From: Linnemannia elongata
Taxonomy: Eukaryota > Mortierellomycota > Mortierellomycetes > Mortierellales > Mortierellaceae
Direction of reading: 5' to 3'
DNA length: 64,000 nt
NCBI GenBank assembly: GCA_036320915.1
Contig: JAXBDG010000004.1
Location: forward strand, 434,001 to 498,000
Shown here: in pieces, positions 56,276 to 64,000 of the stretch
How the letters are laid out: each line of letters begins with the position of its first letter
Position numbering within the stretch: position 1 is the stretch's first letter
Notes under the pieces: generated by a model
The model's database searches: none
Told to the model about the DNA's origin: nothing
Seen by the model: only the letters and a program-made list of their open reading frames with translations
Made by a program: the position numbers and the translations under genes

Positions 56276-56819
56276 GGTTTCTAACATTTTTAATCTTTTC
56301 ACAAACCTGTTTTTTGATTTCTTCTCGTTCTTCAACTGGATAACCTTTCAGTCCCTTCATATTGCTGTTGACCTGACGCTCCCACACTCTTAGGACGTGC
56401 CATGCGCAATAGAAGATGGGCACGCCGGGGAAAGCGACCTTAATAGCCAGAATCTCATCACCGCCTTGGTCCATGATAACAGCGTTAGGAAAGAAATTGT
56501 ACTCTTCTTCGTCAGTGGAGAAGAGATCTTTCATCTTTCTACAAATGGCAATTAACCAACTTGATAAGATGAAGGCATTGCAAGTCTTTGTTAAAGGAAA
56601 TGCGACAGGAATGCCAAACCCTGTATCTGTATTCTTTAGATCAAGAGTGAACAAGTTCGTTGCATGCCTAAAAACAAGTAGTTGAGCAGGATGAGTAAAG
56701 CGACTAATACAAATATATCGCTAAAGCACGGTATAGAGAAAATAAACTAACCCAAACACACTATGGGTTCCATCGAGCATAGCGTTCTCCCATGGGTCTT
56801 GAACTGTTGTAGTTGCCAT
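56208..56819 (-). pseudogene. MULE (Mutator-like) transposase fragment
   Basis: Two pieces join across a GT-AG intron (56668-56751): WENAMLDGTHSVFG and HATNLFTLDLKNTDTGFGIP. These carry the first catalytic Asp (LDGTHS), the PVAF beta-strand, the second Asp region VIMDQGGDEILAIKVAFPGV and the family C/H motif IFYCAWHVLRVWERQV. The piece is truncated on both sides (no zinc finger, no third catalytic residue seen), so it is a relic or a domesticated fragment. The ~150-residue open part runs to 56208 and overlaps the 3' end of the unknown plus-strand remnant. Confidence 0.75.
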
Positions 56820-56943
56820 AAGGAATCCAACCCAAAATATTTAATAATGGGCTGCTATTTCTCAGGCTGGCTGCCTCGGATTAGATAGACACGCATCACA
56901 ATACACGTCACATACGCCTGTTAAAAAGAAAGAGGACGACGTC

Positions 56944-57267
56944 TTGTCTCTCTACATTTCAAAAGCTCCAATGATTCACACAAATACATGCAGATGCTTA
57001 GATCTACCAAATTGCAAGACTTGCTGGGATTGGTCTCTCAAGGCACTCGACAATTGCCACGTTTACAATGAGGGCCCCACCTCTTATTTTCTCAAGGCGA
57101 CAGATGAAACTATGGCTACTTACAATTCAATTTACGACCAGTCGGAGTCTGTCGCTGTCCGAAACGCGAGAATGAGGGAGTTTATTGTTAAAAATTGCCA
57201 GTACATTGAGAGAGAGGGCCAACCACTTGAGATCGTTGATCGCTCCAACCCCAAGACCAAACTTTGA
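56944..57267 (+). CDS. Hypothetical 107-aa ORF
   Basis: Open from ATG 56944 to 57267. Contains CRCLDLPNCKTCWDWSLKAL (closely spaced Cys) and a helical C-terminal half (VRNARMREFIVKNCQYIERE). Composition is protein-like, but there is no family, no visible promoter and no support beyond the frame. Could be an exon or part of a mobile element. Confidence 0.3.
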   Translation: MSLYISKAPMIHTNTCRCLDLPNCKTCWDWSLKALDNCHVYNEGPTSYFLKATDETMATYNSIYDQSESVAVRNARMREFIVKNCQYIEREGQPLEIVDRSNPKTKL

Positions 57268-57539
57268 CAAAGTGTAAGCACTGCCTTTTAATGGCCCTAC
57301 CATTATAGCATCATCCATGTCATCATTTTTCTAATCCTTACACATTACTGTGGAGCCACTAAATTTAGTTTCTACCTTGCACCTAAAGGATCAAAGACTC
57401 AACCACTCATGCCTCTCATCTGCATCACCCAATAAAGAAGTCTACAGATTTCAGTTAGCCACAAGTTCAAGAAAAAAAGAGTCTGTGACAGGGCCATGTA
57501 AAAGGGATGGAGAGATGGATTGCGGAAGGGTATTTGACC

Positions 57540-57833
57540 TACTTGTGCGAGAAAGCCTTCTGTTATGACAACACTCTTGACAGAGAGATGAAAGGCCCAT
57601 GTCCTGAGAGGCTATTCTGACAATTCTAAAGACAGGGGAGGGCCTCCTGTGATGCCAGTTCTCTTGACAGAGAGTGCCCTGGCAAGACAATTCTCTTGAC
57701 AGAAACACAGGAAAGGATGTTGTCAAGAGAATTCTCTTGACACAGTCACAGGGAAAGGGATGTTCATGGCGGAAGGGCCTTGTCGTGAGAACCCTCTTGA
57801 CAGACAGGAAAGGGCCTTGTCAGATGAAATCTC
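57540..57833. repeat. Degenerate minisatellite (TTCTCTTGACAGA type)
   Basis: Units of about 35-45 bp based on (AAT)TCTCTTGACAGA plus an ACAGGAAAGGGCCTTGTC block, about six copies with substitutions. The LINE below is inserted at its right edge. Confidence 0.8.
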
Positions 57834-60800
57834 TTTTTTTTGGAACGTCAAAGTTTTAATCCGAAAACGGAAGTCTAAGTGTAGCTCATGCGAGCACGGT
57901 ATTCTACGTCGTTATAGCAAAGCAGAATAGATAAAGTGTACTGCGCAAAACCGAGGAAACACAATCCGTAATCTGCGCCAGGCGCACCTGCGCATACCTC
58001 CGGATGACCCTTGCTGCCCTTCGGGGGCGGTTCAAGGGGTAAGACTAGGTGTCTTCCGTCTCGAACTCTTTAACTGTCATCGCTCCTCTTTTTTCCATAA
58101 TATCCATTCTCCTCCGACCTAGTAAGGCCTCGATCACCGCTCGGTCGGCTGTATGTGTATCATTCTGAACGCCAGGGCATCGTCCCTCCTCGTGCTCCGC
58201 CAGAGGCCGCCCGCACTCGCATTCATTCGCTCGGGGTTTCCGTCCATATATTTGTTGCCATTGGGACCTGGGCCGCTCCTCCGGGGGTTTGTGCTTCCGT
58301 CTTTCTGTGATACCCTGCTGTTTCTCCCATTCGACGGTTCTCTCGCATCGCGGTTTCCATATTTTTTCTCGGCCCTCCTTCTCGATGTACTTGCAGAATA
58401 GTCGGCTGACGTGTTCGGCAACGCTCTTGGGCATCTCCTTGAAGACTTTGGCCCACTCAGTGGCAAGAGCCTTGGGTACGAGTCCTCTGAGTATGTGGCA
58501 GACCGTCCACTCCTCATCGCCCGTGTATCCTTCATTACGGTCCTCCGTGCTTGGCCATTGGACGATCCTCCTCAGCGCCGCTTTGCATGCTCTGACGCTC
58601 GTCGCTACCCACCCAATCTCCTTGGGCTCTGTTTCTCCCTCCTTCCTTCTCTTCTTCCTCTCTCTGTTGTAGTGTTTCGTGGCAATCTCTCCCCAGAAGT
58701 CGATCCTCCCGAGTCCGTCCTTCCAGATTTCATCGTGGGCCTCCTTGCTCTCTGGGCATAACCATACGTGCTCATTGTCCTCCGTCGTCGCATGACACTG
58801 TCGGCACTGATCGTTTTTGTACAGGTCTGGTCGTCGGGCATGAAGGGCGTCCATTGTTGGTAGCATGCCATGGATTTTCTTTATCCTGTGGCTGCGTAGT
58901 CGTGTGTCCTGCTGCGAACTGAAGAATGTGTGTACTGGTTTGTTGTTGTGGATAATAGCAAGAGTACCGAGCCAGTCTGTGCCTTCATAGTCCTGGATCG
59001 ACCTCTTGTGCCTCTTGAGTGATCTCCATGTCTGGTGCCACCGTCTGGTTGTCTGCATCTTCAGGGCCTGTCTGGTATCGATCTCGAGTGTAGTGCCGGC
59101 CATTCTTGCTGTGTAACGCAGGTCGTCCTGATCCTCCGCTCTGACCTCCCACTCTTTTCCTACCAACGCCTGGGCCTCCTTGGCCGCTTTGTCTGCTGCC
59201 TCATTCCACTTGTCGCCGCGATGTCCCTTGACCCATTCGACGGTTGTGGATCCTGTCCGCTCGCTGCATATCCGCGCTACTATTGCCCATTCCACCGCGT
59301 AATCGCACCTCAGTTTGGCCCTCACCGACGCTCTCCTCCTGTTGACGACAATGTCATTGAACATCTTGACCACCTTTTGATTGTCGGATCGGATGCACAC
59401 GTCCTGGTCTTGTGGTGTCGCGATGATGCCTGCTATGAGCCCCATGAGTTCAGGCTTGATGGATGATGCGAATCCTTTGACTGTTCCTTGTATGACCGGT
59501 TGCTGTTCTCCTGCCACCGCGAAAGCCATCGAGCACTTGGCCTTCCCAAGGTTGACCATTGATCCGTCCGAATAAATATATCGTACTCCTGGCTGTGTGT
59601 GTTTCCTCTGTTCCTCCATGGCCGCTTGTGTGGCCTCGTCCATGTTAATGTGGTTGTAGCTGTGTTTCGGTGTATTGCTTGCCGTATGATGTTGTATCCG
59701 TTCCTTGATGGCAATGAGCAGCGGGTAAGCCTCCGCCTCCACTTCCTTTAGCCGAGCCTTTACCGCGCGCATTAGTCTCCGCTTGGGCGGGAGCGCTCGC
59801 TCTAGCTCCTGTCTCCGCCTGTCTAGCTCAGCCTGTTTCTCGGTCTTCTTTCGACGCTTCTCCTCCTCTGCGGCCTCCTTTGCTGCCTGTTGTCTGAATT
59901 TGTCTCTGACCTCCTTCTCTCGTCGAATCTTTGTGTGACGGTCAATAATCTGATTGCGTCTCTCCCTGAACGCCCTCAAGTTCGCCCTGTCCACTGCTTT
60001 GTCTCCTGTCGCCTTGGGTGGGGTCCATGGGATTCTGGGTTTTTCTGGCGTTTGCTGTAGTAAGTCGATGGTGCGTGTTGTTTCTGGTGTTCTGTTTTGT
60101 GTGGTTGGTTGTGTTGCTGGTTGTGTGGTTGGTTGTGTTGCTGGCAGTGAAAGGGGTGACGAAAAAGAGAAGGAAGAAGAAAAAGAGGGGGAATCTAAAT
60201 CTACAATTGGGGGTTGGGTTGACTGTGAAGAAACAAAAAGGGAGGGTTGTGTGTGTTCGGATTGTGCTAACGAGTTGTGAGTGGGAAAGAATATATTGGG
60301 CATACAAAAAGTAAGGGGTGAAGAAATTAAGAAAGGGGAATTCAAATCTGAAAGTGACGAGGAAGAAACCGAACCCAAAATACCCTCTTGTAGGTCCTTT
60401 TCTTTTTCTTTTTCTTTTTCTTTTTCTTGTTCTTGTTCTTGTTCTTTTTCTTGGCTTCGACAGCGATGCTCCAATGGACCGTGGCTGTCGTCGCTTATCG
60501 CAACCGCCCTTTCCCTACCTCTTATCACCTCTTGATCGCTGCCGTCTTCTTTTCTTTTTCCGTTCTTTTCTCTGTTGTTGTCTTTTTCTTGTTGATTTTG
60601 TTGTTGTTGTTCCATCGGCGGCTCCTCCTCATCTTCGCTTCCGAACTCCCACAAGACGACCTCTTCCTCCTCGGCATCTTCCTGTGTTTCGCAAGCGTGC
60701 CCCTGGTTCTCCTCCTCGCGCTCCCCCACACGATTCATCTCGATCTGCGGGAACTCTGAAATGGCCTGACACACCGCTGCAAACCATACTCTGTCTCCTT

Positions 60801-63470
60801 TGATCCCATGTGTACGCGCAACTTCTTTCCACGGTCTGGTGTGACTCCGATCCTCGTTGATTATATCCTCCAGGTAAAAGACCTTGTCCCTCTCCATCCA
60901 CTTGCTGTGCTTCACGTATATCTCAGGTGTCAGTACCTTTGACAACAGCACTCGTTCGCCCTCCTTTGCGCTCACATCGCATAGATTGACGTCTCGTTCC
61001 ACCATTAGCTGGCACACTCTGGCGATGAGGTTATGTTGGGTGTACTTGCTGGCGATGGCCGGATTGGAAAGTGGGGATTCCCGCAGTCTTGCCGCCCTTT
61101 GCAGGTCTTGAAGTCGGCAATGGGTTAGGTCTCCTATGAGCCCTTTCTGGGTGCTTCTCAGATGCAATGTGCTGACGTGTTGTTCGGCGAGAGCGTCCTT
61201 GAGGTCCCGTAGTCCGTACAGCCTTGTGTGGTGCAATATACTGGCTGGTGTTGAGCTGGGTAAACCGAGTTTTTGTCGCACGACCGTCCTGTATTTCTTG
61301 GAGATGCGTTCTATGACTGTCCATGTTGGGATCTGCGCTGTCATCCGGTAGAGCAGCCTTGGGATAAGAACCGCGTTGATGATATAAATACACTGTTTAT
61401 CGGTGACCGATTTCCTGAGCAGGATCTCGCATACCGTCTCCGTTTCCTCCATTGCCATAGCAGCTGTTGTTTTGGCCGATCCATCCGCTGCAAGCCACAC
61501 CCCTAGGACTCTCGACGCTTTGCTTGCCACCTGTGGCTGAATCGAACTTCCTCCATAGTTGATGTTGTCGATGTGTGTTGGGTTGATTGCTAGTAATTCT
61601 GTTTTCTTGCCGTTGATCTCGATGCCGTGCATCCCAAAGAACTCCGTGCCGACGTCGGTCATCCTTGTGAGTTCTGTGTGTCCTGGTCCCACGAGGCTGG
61701 TATCGTCCACGAAGGCCAAGTCCGAAACCATGGGTGGCGCCTTTCCAGGGGCCGGCGGTGTCGACATTGTGTACCCCATTCCCAATGAGTCGATGGCACA
61801 CAGTAGGGGGTCGTATGCTATCCTCCACAGGAGTGGACATTCCACGCCGCCTTGGTCTAGACCGCACATCGGTTTGTACTTGTCGGTCAATCCATAACTG
61901 GTAATCACTCGGTTGCTTTTGTTCTTGGTAATAAACAACAGCAGGTTCTGAAAGCTTTCTGGCACCTTCAAGCGTTGGAGGGCCAGGGCTAGCATCCCCC
62001 CCTCATGGCAGTTGACCGAATCGTAGCACCGACGCATATCCTGGAGTAAGACCCAGACCTCCTTCTTGTGTTGTCGCGCGTCCTCCATGACGGCATTAAG
62101 AGCGTGGATGGGATCTGCTGTTGATGTCCCCTTTAATACCGAGAAGTTGGCTCCTTTTAGAATATTGTGTTCCAGCATGGTAGTTGAGAGGCGTTCTGTC
62201 AGGATCGAAAACAGAATTTTTCGCCCATGTTCCAGGAGTGTGATCGGTCGAACGTCGGCAAGGCTTCCCGTCCATGGGTTGGTCTTGGAGAGGCAGAAGA
62301 TCACACCTTCCGTCCACTGCAGGGGTATCTTTTGGTATTGGACACAAGCTTTCACTATCCCGTAAAAGAGACGTGTTGCCATTTCCCCCATATGTATCAA
62401 CAGTTCTTTTGTTACCTTTGATGCCCCTGCTGCTTTACCAGAAGGTGCAGCGCTCACTGCTCGTTCTATCTCAGCGTCACTTGGCACATCTAACAGGTGG
62501 TCATACCATTCTGCTTCGACGTATTCAGCTGGCTGGTATATCTGCTCCCAAAGAGAACCTTTGGGGATACCCTTGCTCTGCCTTGGACCATGCCACTTTT
62601 CGAAGTATAGTCGGACATTCGTAAGGATATCGGATGGGTGGTCCGAAATGGATATGCGGTCATCAACCGTGATTTGCACACGGTCTAACGTAGCATGGCT
62701 GCGGTTTGTTTCGAGAATGCTTTGGATTGTAGATTTCGTGTTGGTTGAAAAACGCATGTCGCGCCTCTCAATAGCCTCTGCGATATCTTTGGTCTTCTGC
62801 TTTCTTTCTTCGTTCCGTCTGATGCGTTGCTGCTCGCTCCACTCGTTCTTAACTGTGTTGCGCCATTGTTCCCATTCATTGCGCTCAGCTTGTAATTCCG
62901 GTGGTTCTGCAATTCTGGTCTCCGGGAAATCTGTTTTGACCTTGTTCCACACATTGCAAATGGTTTCATGGGCAGCCATCTGTCGTCTCTCCTTACCCTG
63001 GGGTGGGCAATTGGGATTGACAAACCAAACGTGTGATAGTCTCAGCAATTCTCCGTGGCAGCGTCCTCTCCGGTAGTTTTGTACATTGGTACGATAGGCC
63101 ATACTCTGTTTCCCCACTCGTTTCCGAGGGAGGGTTTCCAGAGCCACATCCATGATTGCCGCTGCGAGGTTATCCCATGCAAAGTCGATCATGTTCTCCG
63201 CTAGGATCGGGGCTTCCCTTGGATTTGATGTGTCCGTTTCCATGATATTGATCCCCGTGGATCCCTGTGTCATTTTTGCAACCAAGACCTGTTCGAGTCG
63301 AATAGAAAATGATTCCCATTGTTCCTCTGAGGCTTCGTCAACCTTTACTTTATGTTCTAGAGAGCTATATTGCTCTAGAATATGAAGTGGGGTTGGTGTC
63401 ACTAGAGTCCGCACATCTAGCTCTGCAAAAACGCATTTGTGATCCGTGTGCTATAATCACGTGTATCACC
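57834..63470 (-). mobile_element. Non-LTR retrotransposon (LINE), 5'-truncated
   Basis: Runs on the minus strand from about 63470 to a short A-tail (T-run at about 57834-57841 on the plus strand), beyond which the minisatellite resumes. It encodes one long open frame and lacks ORF1 and nearly all of the endonuclease domain, as expected from incomplete target-primed reverse transcription. No matching target duplication could be recognised by eye. Confidence 0.85.
58045..63414 (-). CDS. LINE ORF2 protein: reverse transcriptase and RNase H
   Basis: Intact frame of about 1,789 codons; the frame stays open upstream to a TAG at 63451-63453 and reads HTDHKCVFAELDVRTL there, so the (T/S)DH end of an APE-type endonuclease survives. 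Reverse transcriptase lies at about 325-620: motif A WVLLQDMRRCYDSV (~459), motif B CGLDQGGVECPLLW (~518), motif C LAFVDDTSL (~568-571). A low-complexity linker (about 900-1270) includes EQEQEQEKEKEKEKEK and PATQPTTQPATQPTTQ. RNase H is at about 1275-1420, with all four acidic positions in YSDGS, KPELMGL, RSDNQ and GHRGDKWNEAADKAA. A zinc-knuckle-like CRQCHATTEDNEHVWLC (~1540) and a second CECGRPLAEHEEGRC near the C-terminus follow. The nominal start is a GTG in the middle of the ORF, so the native start is lost. Confidence 0.95.
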   Translation of the reverse strand: MRTLVTPTPLHILEQYSSLEHKVKVDEASEEQWESFSIRLEQVLVAKMTQGSTGINIMETDTSNPREAPILAENMIDFAWDNLAAAIMDVALETLPRKRVGKQSMAYRTNVQNYRRGRCHGELLRLSHVWFVNPNCPPQGKERRQMAAHETICNVWNKVKTDFPETRIAEPPELQAERNEWEQWRNTVKNEWSEQQRIRRNEERKQKTKDIAEAIERRDMRFSTNTKSTIQSILETNRSHATLDRVQITVDDRISISDHPSDILTNVRLYFEKWHGPRQSKGIPKGSLWEQIYQPAEYVEAEWYDHLLDVPSDAEIERAVSAAPSGKAAGASKVTKELLIHMGEMATRLFYGIVKACVQYQKIPLQWTEGVIFCLSKTNPWTGSLADVRPITLLEHGRKILFSILTERLSTTMLEHNILKGANFSVLKGTSTADPIHALNAVMEDARQHKKEVWVLLQDMRRCYDSVNCHEGGMLALALQRLKVPESFQNLLLFITKNKSNRVITSYGLTDKYKPMCGLDQGGVECPLLWRIAYDPLLCAIDSLGMGYTMSTPPAPGKAPPMVSDLAFVDDTSLVGPGHTELTRMTDVGTEFFGMHGIEINGKKTELLAINPTHIDNINYGGSSIQPQVASKASRVLGVWLAADGSAKTTAAMAMEETETVCEILLRKSVTDKQCIYIINAVLIPRLLYRMTAQIPTWTVIERISKKYRTVVRQKLGLPSSTPASILHHTRLYGLRDLKDALAEQHVSTLHLRSTQKGLIGDLTHCRLQDLQRAARLRESPLSNPAIASKYTQHNLIARVCQLMVERDVNLCDVSAKEGERVLLSKVLTPEIYVKHSKWMERDKVFYLEDIINEDRSHTRPWKEVARTHGIKGDRVWFAAVCQAISEFPQIEMNRVGEREEENQGHACETQEDAEEEEVVLWEFGSEDEEEPPMEQQQQNQQEKDNNREKNGKRKEDGSDQEVIRGRERAVAISDDSHGPLEHRCRSQEKEQEQEQEKEKEKEKEKDLQEGILGSVSSSSLSDLNSPFLISSPLTFCMPNIFFPTHNSLAQSEHTQPSLFVSSQSTQPPIVDLDSPSFSSSFSFSSPLSLPATQPTTQPATQPTTQNRTPETTRTIDLLQQTPEKPRIPWTPPKATGDKAVDRANLRAFRERRNQIIDRHTKIRREKEVRDKFRQQAAKEAAEEEKRRKKTEKQAELDRRRQELERALPPKRRLMRAVKARLKEVEAEAYPLLIAIKERIQHHTASNTPKHSYNHINMDEATQAAMEEQRKHTQPGVRYIYSDGSMVNLGKAKCSMAFAVAGEQQPVIQGTVKGFASSIKPELMGLIAGIIATPQDQDVCIRSDNQKVVKMFNDIVVNRRRASVRAKLRCDYAVEWAIVARICSERTGSTTVEWVKGHRGDKWNEAADKAAKEAQALVGKEWEVRAEDQDDLRYTARMAGTTLEIDTRQALKMQTTRRWHQTWRSLKRHKRSIQDYEGTDWLGTLAIIHNNKPVHTFFSSQQDTRLRSHRIKKIHGMLPTMDALHARRPDLYKNDQCRQCHATTEDNEHVWLCPESKEAHDEIWKDGLGRIDFWGEIATKHYNRERKKRRKEGETEPKEIGWVATSVRACKAALRRIVQWPSTEDRNEGYTGDEEWTVCHILRGLVPKALATEWAKVFKEMPKSVAEHVSRLFCKYIEKEGREKIWKPRCERTVEWEKQQGITERRKHKPPEERPRSQWQQIYGRKPRANECECGRPLAEHEEGRCPGVQNDTHTADRAVIEALLGRRRMDIMEKRGAMTVKEFETEDT

Positions 63471-63471
63471 A

Positions 63472-63501
63472 GGACGAAGAGTACATAAGGACTCTTCGTC
63501 C
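63472..63501. repeat. Perfect 11-bp inverted repeat (hairpin) at the LINE 5' boundary
   Basis: GGACGAAGAGT and ACTCTTCGTCC separated by 8 bp (ACATAAGG). It lies within ~20 bp of the truncated 5' end of the LINE. Confidence 0.9.
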
Positions 63502-63651
63502 CTGAATTAAACAGACCCCCTCTCTTTGTTTCGTTATTCCATTTTCCCCATTACCTTTATCAATAACACCTTGGTTATTATTTTCCATTTTTCTTAACGA
63601 ATTCACAATAGGGATCTAATTCACCCATACACCTCCTCACGCATTCACTCA

Positions 63652-63654
<3 letters not shown>

Positions 63655-63685
<31 letters not shown>
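63655..63685. repeat. Poly-A tract (31 bp)
   Basis: Uninterrupted A-run on the plus strand, about 185 bp beyond the LINE 5' boundary. It could be the tail of another retroelement copy ending here on the plus strand; no body of such a copy is recognised. Confidence 0.9.
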
Positions 63686-63688
<3 letters not shown>

Positions 63689-64000
63689 AACGAGTGAATG
63701 CACACCCATTCACTGAATGGCAGGTCAGCGCTGCAGCAATGCAACTGACAGAGCACCGTCTCACCACTGGCACCGACCAAAACGTACCAAAGGGTAACTT
63801 ACCAAGGGTACGTTACCACCCATTCACTGAATGGAAGGTTAGTTATGCAACCAACGGAGCACCGACTCCACGCTAACAACACCTGGACTACACTGTATCA
63901 ATTGGCACCGTTCCAACTGTTACTACTATGCATGAACGTGCAAAATGCACTGCTCGCGAAGGACAGCACCCTCACTGAAGGTGAGTCCTCTCTAACAGTT
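63686..64000. repeat. Direct repeats with internal palindromes
   Basis: Two copies of a ~50-bp block (starting near 63703 and 63817) share CACCCATTCACTGAATGG, CAGGT/AAGGTTAG and GGAGCACCG or GAGCACCG. CCATTCACTGAATGG is nearly self-complementary. Between them, ACGTACC and GGTACGT form an inverted repeat around 63782-63813. No gene seen. Confidence 0.7.

Noticed and set aside
54550..63470. Single full-length LINE made of ORF1 remnant (54.5 kb) plus ORF2
   Set aside because: The ORF1-like remnant is on the plus strand and badly decayed, while ORF2 is on the minus strand and intact; they cannot belong to one insertion.
1..64000. tRNA genes and riboswitches
   Set aside because: No cloverleaf with A- and B-box sequence or known riboswitch core was recognised by eye; a covariance-model scan would be needed to exclude them.

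Overview
The window is nuclear DNA of a filamentous fungus, most probably an early-diverging lineage of the Mortierella type. This is inferred from intron-rich genes with short GT-AG introns, fungal versions of core eukaryotic genes, pyrimidine-rich leaders, an RNI-type F-box/LRR gene and fungal LINE, pogo, Tc1 and MULE relics. No species can be fixed from the sequence alone, and no tRNA, CRISPR array, prokaryotic operon or viral gene was recognised.

Positions 1-25,438 are mostly housekeeping genes: a large acidic/single-alpha-helix protein (minus strand, cut by the left edge); the complete COPI subunit beta-COP/Sec26 (9 exons, 954 aa); the ER nucleotide-exchange factor SIL1 (3 exons, ends in KDEL); a repeat-rich stretch with broken 28S rRNA pieces and a frameshifted F-box/LRR gene; an LSM12-like RNA-associated protein (4 exons); a TSPO/MBR membrane protein with an unusual charged tail (2 exons); and hexokinase (5 exons, 521 aa). 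Exon joins were worked out by hand, and the coding lengths close in frame for each gene.

Positions 25,571-39,052 hold a four-member family of single-pass membrane proteins of unknown function. One diverged member is on the minus strand and ends in a PPPY motif. The other three are recent tandem copies on the plus strand. Copies 1 and 2 appear to use GC-AG for intron 2, and copy 3 has a TGG-to-TGA nonsense codon although the rest of its frame is intact.

Positions 39,085-57,840 are an accessory, repeat-rich region. It holds a dead pogo-like transposon with 88-bp terminal inverted repeats, a secreted Cys-rich protein with a ricin-B-type lectin domain, a GH76 alpha-1,6-mannanase, a dead Tc1 transposase, two small secreted Cys-rich proteins, a Pif1/Helitron-type helicase fragment, a broken LINE ORF1-like gene and a MULE transposase fragment. 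The secreted genes each have a TATA box and would act in the secretory pathway or cell wall.

Positions 57,834-63,470 are a 5'-truncated LINE on the minus strand with an intact frame of about 1,789 residues carrying reverse transcriptase, RNase H and two zinc-knuckle-like clusters. It is truncated at the very end of its endonuclease domain.

The most notable non-genic signal is a dispersed family of decayed 28S rRNA 3' fragments. Five copies cover the same rRNA stretch, four or five of them starting near the same point, and several are coupled to a minisatellite whose unit resembles the rRNA sequence just upstream of that point.
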